Assembly: GCF_036898095.1 (NCBI RefSeq)
Contig: NC_090726.1
Coordinates: forward strand, 163,099,519-163,163,518
Reading direction: 5' to 3'
Length of the DNA: 64,000 nt
DNA from: Palaemon carinicauda
Lineage: Eukaryota > Arthropoda > Malacostraca > Decapoda > Palaemonidae
A program made the position numbers and the translations under genes. Below are positions 29,601-44,000 of the stretch, piece by piece. How positions within the stretch are numbered: position 1 is the first letter of the stretch; each line of letters opens with the position of its first letter. The notes beneath the pieces were generated by a model, which was not told where the DNA came from, ran no database searches, and saw only the letters and a list, made by a program, of their open reading frames with translations.

Positions 29601-30941
29601 CTAATTTTATTCATTTATGTAATTTTAAATATTTTAATTTCAATTATTTTTTAAATTTTAATTATTATTTAAAATTTCATTATTATTTTAATTTTTATTT
29701 TTATTTCAATTTTAATTATTATTTTAATTTTTTATTATTATATTAACTTTAATTATTATCTTAATTTTGAATATTAATTTAATTTTAATTATCATTTTAT
29801 TTCAATTTTTATTTGAATTTTAATTATTATTTGAATTTTGATTATCATTTTAATTTAAATAATTATTTTAATATTAATTATTATTTTGATCTTAATTATT
29901 ATTTTAATTTCAATAATTATTGTAATTTTGATTATTATTTTAATTTCAATTATTATTTTATTTTAATTATTATTTTAATTTGAATTATTATCTGAATTTT
30001 AATTATTATTCTAATTTTGATTATAATTTAACAAATTTTTATTTGAATTATAATTATTTTTCTTATTTTGATTCTAATTTATTTTTAATTATTATTTTAA
30101 TTGTAATTATCATTTTAAACGGTAATTATTAATTTATTTACATTTATCATTTTTTATTATTATTTTGATTTCAATTATTATTTTAATTTTAATTATTATT
30201 TTAATTTTAATTATTATTTTTATTTAATTATTATTTTATTTTAATTATTATTTTAGTTTTAATTGTTATTTAAATTTTGATTATTATTCAAATTTTAAAT
30301 TTTATTTTAATTTTAATTATTATTTTAATTTTGATTATCATTTTAATTTTAACTATTATTTTAATTCTAAGTATTACTCTATTCTGATTATTTTTTTTTA
30401 TTTCAAGTTATTTTAAATTAGATTATTATTTTAATTGTAATAATTTTTATTTTAATCCTTTTAATTTTAATTATTATTTTAATATTAATTATTATTTTTA
30501 TTTCAATTATTATTTTATTTTAATTGTTATTTGAATATTAATTATTATCTTAATTTTGATAATTATTTTGATTTTAATTATTATTTTGATTGAATTATTA
30601 TTTTAATTTTAATTATTATTTCAATTTTAATCATTATTTTATATTAATTATTTTTTTACTTTTGATTATAATTTCAATTCAATTATTGTTTTAATTTTAA
30701 ATATTATTTTAATTTCAACTATTATTTTCATTTAAATTAGTATTGTAAATTTGATTATTTTAATTTTAATTATTATCTGAATTTTATTTATTATTTAAAT
30801 TTTATTTATTATTTCAAATTTAATTATTATTGTAATTTCAATTATTATTTCTATTTTAATTATTATTTTAACTTTAATTATTATTTTCATTCCATTTATA
30901 ATTTCAATTTTAATTATTATATTAATTTCAATTATTATTTC
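26621..30941 (+). repeat. Higher-order block beta-3
   Basis: R landmark at 26,621 with beta context. Landmarks in order: TTTACCGTTAATTATCATCT near 27,720, CAGCTAGTGTATC near 28,697 (a variant), the TTTTTTCTATTAT word near 29,007, B near 29,370 with ATACAAATAATT, and TTAAACGGTAATTATTAATT near 30,113. It matches beta-4 at an offset of about 7.77 kb and shares a 36-bp duplication with it. Confidence 0.6.
28138..28212 (+). repeat. 36-bp tandem duplication (copy in beta-3)
   Basis: A 36-bp unit containing TTTAATATTTTAATTTTCAT is present twice in a row, followed by a TTATTTCAATTTTAACTTAT word. The same doubled structure occurs at 35,898-35,972 in beta-4. The equivalent place in beta-1 near 5.33 kb is single. 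Confidence 0.82.
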
Positions 30942-33900
30942 AGGTTTTCTTACTATTTTAACTTTAATTATTATCTTTATTTTAATCATAATTATAATTT
31001 TACTCATTTTTTTAAATTTCTATTTCAATTTAACTATTGTTTTAATCATGATTATTATTTATTGTTAATTATTATTCTAATTTTAATTATTACTTAAATT
31101 GTAATAATTATTTAATTATATTTATCATTTTAATTTTAATTATTTTTTTCATTTTGATTATCTTAATTTTAATCTTTATTTTAATTTCAATTATTATCTT
31201 AATTTTAATTATTATTTTAATATTAATAACTATTTTAATTTTAGGTATTATTTTGATATTATTATTATTTTAATTTTATTTATCATTTTAATTTTTAAGT
31301 ATTATTTTAATTTTAATTATTATTTTCATATAATTATTATTATAATTTTAATCATTATTTTAGTTTTTATTATTATTTCAAATTCAATTATTCTCTTAAT
31401 TTAAACTATTATTTTAATTTTAATTATTATTTTGAATTTAACTATTATTTTAATTTTGATTATTCCTTTAATTTTAACTATTATTTTAAATTTATTTATC
31501 ATTTTAATTTTAACTATTATTTTAATTTTATATATTATTTCAATTTTAATTATCATTTTAAATTTAATTACTATTTTAATTTTAATTGTTATTTTAATTT
31601 AATTATTGTCTTAATTCTGATTATTACTTTTATTTTAATTTTTATTTTTATTCTAATTAATATTTTTATTTTAATCATTATTTTAATTTTAATATTTATT
31701 TCAATTTTAGTTAATATTTCAATTCTGATTATTATTTTTATTCTAATTATTATTTATATTTAAATTATTATTCCAATTTTAATTGTAATTCAAATTTTAA
31801 TTATTTTAATTTTAATTATTATTTTAACTTAATTGATATTTTTATTTTAATTATTATTTCTATTTTATTTAGAATTTTGATTTTATTTATTATTTTAATT
31901 ATAATTATTTTTTTATTTTAATTATTATTATCTTAATTTTAATTATTATTTTAATGTTAATTATTATTTAAATTTCCATTATTATTCTAATATTATTTAT
32001 CATTTCAATTTAAATTATTAATTTAATTTTAATTATCATTTTATTCTAATTATTTTTTTAATTTCATTAATTATTTCAATTTTAATTATTTTTTTATTAT
32101 AATCATTATTTTAATTTTAACCATTATTTTGATTTTAATTATTATTTTAATTTTAATTATTATTTTAATTTTAATTATTTTTTTATTCTAATCATTATTT
32201 TGATTTCAATCATTATTTTAATTTTAATTATTATCTTAATCTTAATTATTATTCTAATTTAGTTATTATTCTAATTTGGATTATTATTTTAATCTTAATC
32301 ATTATTTTAATTTTCTTCAATATTTTAATTTTAATCATTATTTCAATTTCATTCAATATTTTAATTTTGATCATTATTTCAATAATAATTATATTTTTCT
32401 TTTAATTATTATTTTAATTTTATTTATTATTTCAATTTTAATTATTATTTTATTTTAGTTATTATTTTAATTCTAATTATTATGTTGATTTCAATTATTA
32501 ATTCAATTGTAATTATTATCTTATTCTGATTATTATTTCAATTTTAATTATTAACTTAGTTTTGATTATTATTTTAATTTCAATTATCATTTTAATTTTG
32601 ATTACAATATTAATTTTTATTTTTATTTTTATTTTAAGTATGATTTTGATTTTAAATATTGTTTTAATTTTATTTATAACATTAATTTCAATAATTATTT
32701 CAATTTTAATTATTATTTTATACAAATCATTATTTTAATTTTAATTATTATTTTAATTTTAAATATTATCTAATTTTAATTAATATCTTAATTTTAATTA
32801 TTATTGTAATTTTAATTACTATTTAAATTTTAATTATTATTTTAATTTCAATTATTATTTTAATATTAATTATTTTCTAAATTTTGATTATCATTCTAAT
32901 TTTAATTATTATTTTAATATTAATTATTATTTTATTTTAATTGTTACTTGAATTTTGATTATTTATGTAATTTTAATTATTATTTTAATTTAAATTATTA
33001 TTTCAATTTTAATTATTATTTTAATTTTAATTATTATTCAAATTTTAAGTATTATTTAAAGTTTGATTATAATTTTATTTTTAATTATTATTTCAAGTTT
33101 AATTACTATTTTAATTTTTATTATTATATTAGCTTTAATTATTATCTTAATTTCAAATATTATTTTAATTTTAATTATTATTTTATTTTAATTTTTTTTT
33201 AATTTTACTTATTTTAATTTTGATTATTATTTTATTTTCAATTATTATTTTAATATTAATTATTATTTTAGTTTTAATTATTATTTTAATTTTGATAATT
33301 ATTGTAATTTTGATTATTATTTTAATTTAGATTATTATTTTATTTCAATTATTATTTTAATTTGAATTATTATCTCAATTTTAATTACTATTTTAATTTT
33401 GAATATAATTTTTTTTTAAATTTTTATATGAAATATAATTATTGTTTTATTTTGATTATTATTTCTTTTTAATCAGGATTTTAATTTTAATTATTATTTT
33501 AAATGGTAATTATTAATTTAATTATAATTATAATTTTTTTATTATTATTCAGATTTCAATTATTATCTTAATTTAAATAATCATTTTAATTTTAATATTT
33601 ATTTGTATTTTAATTGTTAATTTATTTTAATTATTATTTTTATTTTAATTGTTATTTTAATTTTGATTATTATTTTAATTTTAATTTTAATTTTAATTTT
33701 AATTTTAATTTTAATTTTAATTTTGATTATTTTAATTTCAATTATTATTTTGATTTGAAATAATATTATAATACCAATTATTATCTTAATTTTGATTATG
33801 ATTTTATTCTAATCATTATTTTAATTTTAACTATTATTTTAATTCTAATTATTATTTCATTCTATTTATTATTTCAAGTTATACTATTATTTTAATTGTA

Positions 33901-34406
33901 ATTATTATTTTTATATTAATCCTTTTAATTTTATTTATTATTTTAATATCAATTATTATTTTAATTTTAATTATTATTTTGAATATAATTATTATTTAAA
34001 TATTAATTATTATTTTAATTTCAATTATTATTTCGATTTTAATTATTATTTTATTGAATTATCATTTTAATTTTAATTATTATTATAATTTTAATCATTA
34101 CTCTATTTTAATAATTTTTTTTACTTTTAATTATTATTTCAATTCAATTATTGTTTTAATTTTAAATATTATCTTAATTTTAGGTATTATATTAATTTAA
34201 AATAGTATTGTAAATTTGATTATTTTAATTTCAATTATTATCATAATTTTAATTATTATTTAAATTTAATTTATTATTTCAATTTTAATTATTATTGTAA
34301 TTTCAATTATTATTTCTATTTTATCTATTATTTTAACTTAAATTATTAATTTCATTTTAATTATAATTTCAATTTTAATTATTATATTAATTTCAATTAC
34401 TATTTT
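30942..34406 (+). repeat. Higher-order block alpha-5 (internally deleted)
   Basis: R variant CAGGTTTTCTTACTATTTTA at 30,942 with alpha context. Near 31.67 kb it jumps from a TATTCTAATTAATATTTTTA word directly into the region that follows it by about 2 kb in alpha-4. The whole AAAGAC landmark region is therefore absent. The B landmark lies near 32,716, followed by a hexamer run at 33.7 kb. The block is about 3.5 kb long instead of about 4.5 kb. Confidence 0.58.
33674..33724 (+). repeat. (AATTTT)n perfect microsatellite, about 8 units
   Basis: This is a pure AATTTT run over about 50 bases in block alpha-5. It lies at the position matching the runs at 3.1 and 18.4 kb, just before a GAAATAATATTATAATACC word. 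Confidence 0.88.
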
Positions 34407-37400
34407 AGGTTTAATTACTCTTTTAACTTTAATTATTATCTTCATTTTAATCATAATTCTAATTTTAATTATTTTTTAATTTAATTTTTATTTCAATTTA
34501 ACTATTATTTTAATCTTGATTATTACTTATTTTGAATGATTATTTTAATTTTAATTATTATTTTAATTTTAACTATTATTTTAATTTCAATTATTTATTT
34601 TGATTTTATTTAAATTTTTTTTGATAATCATTTCAATTTTAATAATATTTTGATTTTAGTTATCTTAATTTTATTTAGTATTTTAATTTTGATTATTATT
34701 TTCATGTTAATTATTGTTTTTAATTTTAACTATTGTTTTAATTTTGATTATTATTTTAATTTTGATTATTATTCTAATTTTAATTATTATTTATTTTTAA
34801 CTTTTTTTTTTTAAATTTTAATTATTAATGTAATTTTTATTATTATTTCAATTTTAACTATTATTTTAATTTTGATTATTATTTTAATTTTGATTTTTAT
34901 TTCAATTTTAATCATTTTATTTTTAATTATTATTTTAATTTCAATTATCATTCCAATTTTAATTATCATATCAATTTTAATTAGTATTTTGATATTAATT
35001 TTAACTATTTTTATTTTTGATTTTTATTTTAATTTTAACATTTTAATTTTATATATTATTTTATTTTTAATTATTATTTCAATTTCAATTATCGTTTAAA
35101 TTCTAATTATTATTTTGATTTTATTATTAATTTATTTTCTTTATTATATCGATTTTAATTATTATTAAAATTTTTATTATTATTTAAATTTTTGTTATTA
35201 TTTCAATTTTGTATTTTTGTTTTAATTTTGATTATCATTTTAATCTTAATTATCATTTCAATTTTAATTATTATTTGAATTTCAATCATTATTGTGATTT
35301 TAATTTTCATTTAAATTTTAATTATTATTATAATTTAAGTTATTATTTTAATTTTAATTACTATTTTGATTTTAATTACTATTTTAATTTCAATTATCAT
35401 TTCAATTTTAATTATTAATTTAATTTTAATTTTTATTTTAATCCTAATTATTAATTTGATTTTAATAATTTTTTAAATTTTAATTATTATTTTACCGTTA
35501 ATTATCATACAAATTTTTATCATTATTTTAAATTTGATTACTATTTTAATTTTATTTTTATTCTAATTTTGATTATTATTTCAATTTTGATTATTATTTA
35601 TTTTTAACTATTATTTTAATTGTAATTATCATTATAATTGTAATTATTATATTAATTATAAATAATATTTCAATTTTATTATTATTTTTATTCTAATTAT
35701 TATTTTATTTCAGTTATTATTTTAATTTTTATTATCTTAATTTTAATTATCATTTTAATTTTGATTATTATTTTAATTTTGATTATTATTTTAATGTTTT
35801 CAATTATTTTAATTTTAATTATTATTTTAATTTTAATCATTATTTTTATTTTATTATTATTTTAATTTTATCATTATTTTATTTCAATTATTATTCAAAT
35901 TTTATTTAATATTTTAATTTTCATAATTTATTTTAATTTTATTTAATATTTTAATTTTCATAATTTATTTCAATTTTAACTTATTTTAATTTCAGTTAAT
36001 ATTTTCATTTTAATTATTTATTCAATTTTAATTATTATTTTATTTCAATTACTATTTCTATTTTAATTCATTATTTTAATTTTAATTATTATTTCAATTT
36101 TAATTATTATCCTAATTATGATTATCTTAATTCTAATTATTATCTTAATTTTAATTAGTATTTTCATTCTGATTATTATTTTCATTTCCATTATTATTTT
36201 AATTTTAATTACTATCCTAATTTTAATTATTAGTTTATTTTAATTATTATCTTAATTATTATTTAAATATTAATTATTGTTTTAATTTTGATTATTATTT
36301 TAATTTTGATTATTATTTAAATTTTAATCATTATTTTAATTTTGATATCTAATTATATCATTATTTTATTTTTAATTATTATCTCAATTTTAATCATTGT
36401 TTGATTTTTAATAATTATTTTACTATAATTATTATTTTAATTTTGATTATTATTTTGATTTCAGCAAGTATTTCAATTTATTTAATATTTTAATTCTAAT
36501 TATTATTTTAATTTTATTTATTATTTTAATTTAATTAATATTTTAATTTTGATAATATTTTAATTTTGATTGTTATTTCAATATTACCTATTATTTTAAT
36601 TTTAATTATTATTTTAATTTGAACTATTATTTTCATTTTGATTATTATCTTAATTTTAATTATTTTGTTATTTTGTAATTATTATTTTAATTTTAACTAT
36701 TATTTCAGTTTTAATCATTACGTTAATTTAAATTATTATTTTAATTTTAATTATTATCTTAATATTGATAATTTTTTCTATTATAATTATTATTTTAATT
36801 GTGATTATTATTTTAATTTTAACTATTGTTTTAAATTTAAATATTGTTTTAACTTTAATTATTATTTCAACTTTAATTATTATCATAATTTTAATTATTA
36901 TTTTAATTTTATTTATTATTTTAATTCTAATTATGTTAATTTCAATTATTGTTTTAATTTTAATTATTATCTTATTTTGATTATTATTTCAATTTTAATC
37001 ATTAACTTAATTTTAATTATTATTTTAATTTTGATTATCATTTTAATTTTGATTACAATGTTAATTTTGATTTTTATTTTAATTTTAAGTATGATTTTAA
37101 TTTTAAATATTGTTTTAATTTTATTTAAAACATTAATTTTAATAATTATTTCAATTTTAATTATTATTTTATACAAATCATTTTTAAAATTCTGATTATT
37201 ATATAAATTTTAAATATTATCTTAATTTTAATTAATATTTAAATTTTAATTATTATTGTAAATTTAATTACTATTTAATTTTTAATTATTATTTTAATAT
37301 CAATTATTATTTTAATATCAATTATTACTTTGATATTGATTATTTTTTGAATGTTGATGATTATTCTAATTTTAATTATTATTTCAATATTAATTATTTG

Positions 37401-38756
37401 TTTATTTTAATTGCTATTATAATTTTATTCATTTATGTAATTTTGAATATTTTAATTTCAATTATTTTTAAAATTTTAATTATTATTTAAAATTTCATTA
37501 TTATTTTAATTTTTATTTTTATTTCAATTTCAATTATTATTTTAATTTTTTATTATTATATTAACTTTAATTATTATCTTAATTTCAAATATTAATTTTA
37601 TTTTAATTATCATTTTATTTTAATTTTTATTTGAATTTTAATTATTATTTTAATTTTGATTATTATTTTAATTTAAATAATTATTTTAATATTAATTATT
37701 ATTTTGATCCTAATTATTATTTTAATTTCAATAATTATTGTAATTTTGATTATTATTTTAATTTCAATTATTATTTTATTTTAATTTTTATTTTAATTTG
37801 TATTATCTGAATTTTAATAATTATTTTAATTTTGATTATTACTTTATTCAAATTTTTATTTGAATTATAATTATTTTTCTCATTTTGATTATTATTTATT
37901 TTTTATAATAATTTTAATTGTAATTATTATTTTAAACGGTAATTATTAATTTGATTACATTTATCATTTTTTATTATTATTTTGATTTCAATTATTATTT
38001 TAATTTTAATTATTATTTTAATTTTAATTATTATTTTTATTTAATTATTATTTTATTTTAATTATTATTTTAGTTTTAATTGTTATTTAAATTTTGATTA
38101 TTATTTAAATTTTAAATGTTATTTTAATTTTAATTATTATTTTAATTTTTATTATTATTTTAATTTTAATTATTATTTTAATTCTAGGTATTACTTTATT
38201 CTCATTATTTTTTTATTTTAAGTTATTATTTTAAATTAGATTATTATTTTAATTGTAATTATTTTAATTTTAATCCTTTTAAATATAATTATCATTTTAA
38301 TATTAATTATTATTTTTATTTTAATTATTATTTTATTTTAATTATTATTTTGATATTAATTATTATTTTAATTTTAATTATTTTGATTTTAATTATTATT
38401 TTGATTGAATTATTATTTTAATTTTAATTATTATTTAAATTTTAATCATTATTTTATATTAATAATTTTTTTACTTTTGATTATTATTTCAATTCAATTA
38501 TTGTTTTAATTTTAAATATAATTTTAATTTCAACTATTATTTTCATTTAAATTAGTATTGTAATTTTGATTATTTTATTTTTAATTATTATCTGAATTTT
38601 ATTTATTATTTAAATTTTATTTATTGTTTCAATTTTAATTATTATTGTAATTTCAATTATTATTTCTATTTTAATTAATATTTTAACTTTAATTATTATT
38701 TTCATTCCATTTATAATTTCAATTTTAATTATTATATTAATTTCAATTATTATATT
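34407..38756 (+). repeat. Higher-order block beta-4
   Basis: R landmark at 34,407 with beta context. Landmark order and spacing match beta-3: TTTACCGTTAATTATCAT near 35,492, CAGCAAGTATTTC near 36,462, B near 37,168 and AAACGGTAATTATTAATT near 37,933. The offset from beta-3 is 7.76 to 7.82 kb along its length, so the two appear to be products of one higher-order duplication. Confidence 0.6.
35898..35972 (+). repeat. 36-bp tandem duplication (copy in beta-4)
   Basis: This is the same doubled 36-bp unit as at 28,138, offset 7,760 bases. Its presence in both blocks indicates that the small duplication came before the duplication of the roughly 7.8-kb higher-order unit. Confidence 0.82.
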
Positions 38757-39599
38757 AGGTTTTCTTACTATTTTAACTTTAATTATTATCTTTATTTTAA
38801 TCATAATTATAATTTTACTTATTCTTTTTAATTTCTATTTCAATTTAACTATTATTTTAATCATGATTATTATTTATTGTTAATTATTATTCTTATTTTA
38901 ATTATTACTTAAATTGTAATAATTATTTAATTATATTTATTATTTTAATTTTATTTATTTTTTTCATTTTGATTATTATCTTAATTTTAATCATAATTTT
39001 AATTTCAATTATTATCTTAATTTTAATTTTTATTTTAATATTAATAATTATTTTAATTTTAGGTATTATTTTGATATTATTATTATTTTAATTTTATTTA
39101 TCATTTTAATTTTAGGTATTATTTTAATTTTAATTATTATTTTCATCTAATTATTATTATAATTTTAATCATTATTTTAATTTTTATTATTATTTCAAAT
39201 TTAATTATTTTCTTAATTTAAACTATGATTTTAATTTTAATTATTATTTAGAATTTAACTATTTTTTTTTATTATTCCTTTAATTTTAACTATTATTTTA
39301 AATTTATTTATCATTTTAATTTTAACTATTATTTTAATTTTATATATTATTTCAATTTTAATTATCATTTTAAATTTAATTACTATTTTAATTTTAATTT
39401 ATATTTTTATTTAATTATTGTCTTAATTCTGATTATTACTTTGATTTTAATTTTAATTTTTATTCTAATTAATATTTTTATTTTGATTATTATTTTGTTT
39501 TTTTTATTATTTCAATTTTCAATATTATATTCATTTTAATTATTATTTTCATTTTAATTATTTTAATTTTAGTTAATATTTAATTTTTATTATTATTTT

Positions 39600-41037
39600 C
39601 AATCTAATTATTATTTTAATTTGAATTATTATTTTAATTTTAATTATAATTTAAATTTTAATTATTATTTTAACTTTAATTATTTTAAATTTAATTATTT
39701 TAATTTTAATTATTCCCTTTTAATATTAATTAGAATTTTAATTTTGATTATTATTTTAATATTAAATATTTTTTTTTATTTTAATTATTATTATTTTAAT
39801 TTTAATTATTATTTCAATGTTAATTATTAATTTAATTTCAATTATTATTTAAACATTTTTTATCATTTTAATTTTTTATTATCATTTTAAATTTAATTAT
39901 TATTTTATTCTAATTATTATTTCAATTTCGATAATTATTCTAATTTTAATCATTTGTTTATTCTAATTATTATTTTGATTTTAATCATTATTTTAATTTT
40001 AATTATTATTTTATTTTCAATTATTTTTTCAATTTCAATTATTATTCTAATTCAGATTAACATTTTAATTTTAATCATTATTTTAATTTTATTCAATATT
40101 TTAATTTCAATCAATATTTCAATTTTAATTATTATTTTTATTTTAATTATTGATATTATTTTTAAATCATTATTTTATTGTTCACTATTATTTTAATTCT
40201 AATTATTATTTTAATCTTAAAGACTTTTATTTTGAATTAGGATTTTCTTCTAAATATTAATTTAATTTTAATTATTATTTTAATTACAATTATTTTAATT
40301 TTGATTATGATTTTAATTTTAATTATTATTTTAATTTTAATTATTATCTTAATTTTAATTTTTATTTCAAATTTAATTATTATTTTAATTTTAATTATAA
40401 TTCTAAATTTAATTATTTTAATTTTAATTATTCTTTTAATTTTAATTAGAATTTCAATCTTATTTATTATTTTAATATTAATTATTTTAATATTAATTAT
40501 TTTTTTCGATTTTAATTATTATTTTATTTTCATTATTATTTTGATGTTAATTATTATTTTAATTTCAATTATTATTTTAATATTACTTATCCTTTTAATT
40601 TTTAATTATTATTTTAAATTTAATTATTATTTTATTCTAATTATTATTTCAATTTCGATAATTATTCTAATTTTAATCATTTTTTTATTCTAATCATTAT
40701 TTTGATTTTAATCATTATTTAAATTTAATTTTTTATTTTAATTTCAATTATTATTTTAATTATTATTCTAATTCAGATTATTATTTTAATTTTAATCATT
40801 ATTTAAATTTTATTCAATATTTTAATTTCAATCAATATTTCAAATTTAATTATTATTTTTATTTTGATTATTATTTTAATTTCAATTATTATTTTAATGT
40901 TCACTATTATTTAAATTTTAATCATTATTTTAATCTTAAAGACTATTTTATTTTTAATTAGTATTTTCTTCTAAATATTAATTTAATTTTAATTATTATT
41001 TTAATTACAATTATTTTAATTTTAATTATTATTTTAA
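39600..41037 (+). repeat. Tandem duplication of about 719 bp
   Basis: The AAAGAC landmark at 40,219 recurs at 40,938, and an AAATTTAATTATTTTAATTT word at about 39,687 recurs at about 40,405. Both pairs are offset by 718-719 bases. The two copies differ by scattered substitutions and by small indels. The AAAGAC copy at 40,219 has an altered right side (GAATTAGGATTTTC instead of TAATTAGTATTTTC). Duplication limits are approximate. Confidence 0.75.
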
Positions 41038-44000
41038 TTTTAATTATTATTTCAATTTGAATTATTTTTTTATTATGATTATTTTATTTATAATTATAAT
41101 TTTAATTTTAAGCATTATTTTAATTTTATTATTATTCTAATTTTAATTTTTATTTTCAATTTTAATTATTATTTTAATTTCTTTTATTATTTATCTTAAA
41201 CTATTATTTTAATTGTAATTATCATTATAATTGTAATTATTATTTTAATTATAAATAATATTTTAATTTTATTATTATTTTTATTCAAATTATTATTTTA
41301 ATTTTAGTTATTTTAGTTTTAAATATTATCTTAATTTTAATTATCATAATAATTTTGATTATTATTTCAATTTTAATTATTATTTTAATTTTAATTATTA
41401 TTTTAACTTTAATCATTATTTCAATTTTAATTATCATTTTAATATTAATTGATATTTTCCTATTTTAATTTTAATTATCATTTTGATTTTACTTATTATT
41501 TTATTTTTAGTTATTATTTTAGTTTTATTATTATTTTATTTCAATTATCATTCTAATTTTATTTAATATTTTGATATTCATAATTTTTTTCATTTTAGCT
41601 TATTTTATTTTCAGTTAATATTTTAATTTAATTATTCATTCAATTTTAATTATTATTTTATTTTAATTACCATTTCAATTTTAATTCATTTTTTCAATTT
41701 TAATTCATTATTTTAATTTTAATTACTATTTTAATTTTAATTATTATCCTATTTATAATTATCTTAATTCTAATTATTATCTTAATTTTAATTAGTATTT
41801 TCATTTTAATTATTATTTTCATTTCAATTATTATTTTAATTTTAAATACTATTCTAATTCTAATTATTAGTTTAATTTTAATTACTATCTTAATTATAAT
41901 TATTATTCAAATATTAATTATTATTTTAATTTTGATTATTATTTTAATTTTGATTATTATTTTAATTTTGATTATTATTTCAATTTTAATCATTTTTTTA
42001 ATTTTGATATTATTTTAATTTTATTATTATTTTAATTTTAATTATTATCTCAATTTTAATCATTATTCGAATTTTAATAATTATTTTACTATAATTATTA
42101 TTTTAATTTTGATTATTATTTTGATTTCAGCTAGTATTTCAATTTTAATTATTATTTTAATCTTATTTATTTCAATTTAATTAATATTTTAATTTTGATA
42201 ATATCTTAATTTTGATTGTTTTTTTAATATTACCTATTACTTTAATTTTGATTATTATTTTAATTTGAACTATTATTTTCATTTTGATTATTATCTTAAT
42301 TTTAATTATTTTGTTATTTTGTAATTATTATTTTATTTTAATTATTATTTTAATTTTATTTATTACGTTAATTTCAATTATTATTTTAATTTTAATTATT
42401 ATTTTAAAATTGATAATTTTTTCTATTATAATTATTATTTTAATTGTAATTATTATTTTAATTTTAACAATTGTTTTAAATTTAAATATTGTTTTAACTT
42501 TAATTATTATTTCAACTTTAATTATTATTATAATTTTAATTATTATTTTAATTTTAGTCATTATTTTAATTCTAATTATGTTAATTTCAATTATTGTTTT
42601 AATTTTAATTATTATCTTATTTTGATTATTATTTCAATTTTAATTATTAACTTAGTTTTAATTATTATTTTAATTTTAATTATCATTTTAATTTTGATTA
42701 CAATGTTAATTTTGAATTTGAATTTGATTTTAAGTATGATTTTAATTTTAAATATTGTTTTAATTTTATTCAAAATATTAATTTTAATAATTATTTCAAT
42801 TTTAATTATTATTTTATACAAATCATTTTTTAAATTTTAATTATTATCTCGATTTTAAATATTATCTTAATTCTAATTAATGTTTTAATTTTAATTATTA
42901 TTGTAATTTTAATTATTAATTAAATTTTAATTATTATTTTAATATCAATTATTATTTTAATTTTAATTATTTTTTAAATGTTGATGAATATTCTAATTTT
43001 AATTATTATTTCAATATTAATTATCAGTTTATTTTAATTGTTACTTTAATTTTAATCATTTATGTAATTTTAATTATTATTTTATATTTAATTATTTTAA
43101 TTTTAATTATTCTTTTAATTTTAATTCGAATTTTAATTTTATTTATTATTTTAATATTAATTATTTCTTTTATTTTAATTATTATTACTTTAATTTTAAT
43201 TATTATTTTGATGTTAATTATTGATTTAATTTCAATTATTATTTCAATATTACTTATCCTTTTAATTTTTAATTATTATTTCAAATTTAATTATTATTTT
43301 ATTCTAATTATTATTTCAATTTCGATAGTTATTCTAATTTTAATCTTTTTTTTATTCTAATCATTACTTTGATTTTAATCATTATTTAAATTTTATTTAT
43401 TATTTTAATTTCAATTATTATTTTAATTTTAAATATTATTCTAATTCGGATTATTATTTTAATTTTAATCATTATTTAAATTTTATTCAATATTTCAATT
43501 TCAATCAATATTTCAATTTTAATTATTATCTTTATTTTAATTATCATTTTAATTTCAATTATTATTTTAATGTTCACTATTATTTTAATTTTAATTATTA
43601 TTTTAATCTTAAAGACTATTTTATTTTCAATTAGTATTTTCTACTAAATATTAATTTAATTTTAATTATTATTTTAATTACAATTATTTTAATTTTATTT
43701 GTTACTTCAATTTGAATTATTATTTTTATTTCTATTATTTTATTTATAATTATTATTTTAATTTTAAGCATTATTTTAATTTTATTATTATTATTATTCT
43801 AATTTTTATTTTCAATTTTAATTATTATTTTAATTTTGATTATTATTCATTTTAAACTATTATTTTAATTGTAATTATCATTATAATTGTAATTATTATT
43901 TTAATTATAAATAATATTTTAATTTTATTATTATTTTTATTCAAATTATTATTCAAATTATTATTTTAATATTAGTTATTACTTCAATTTTAATTATTAT

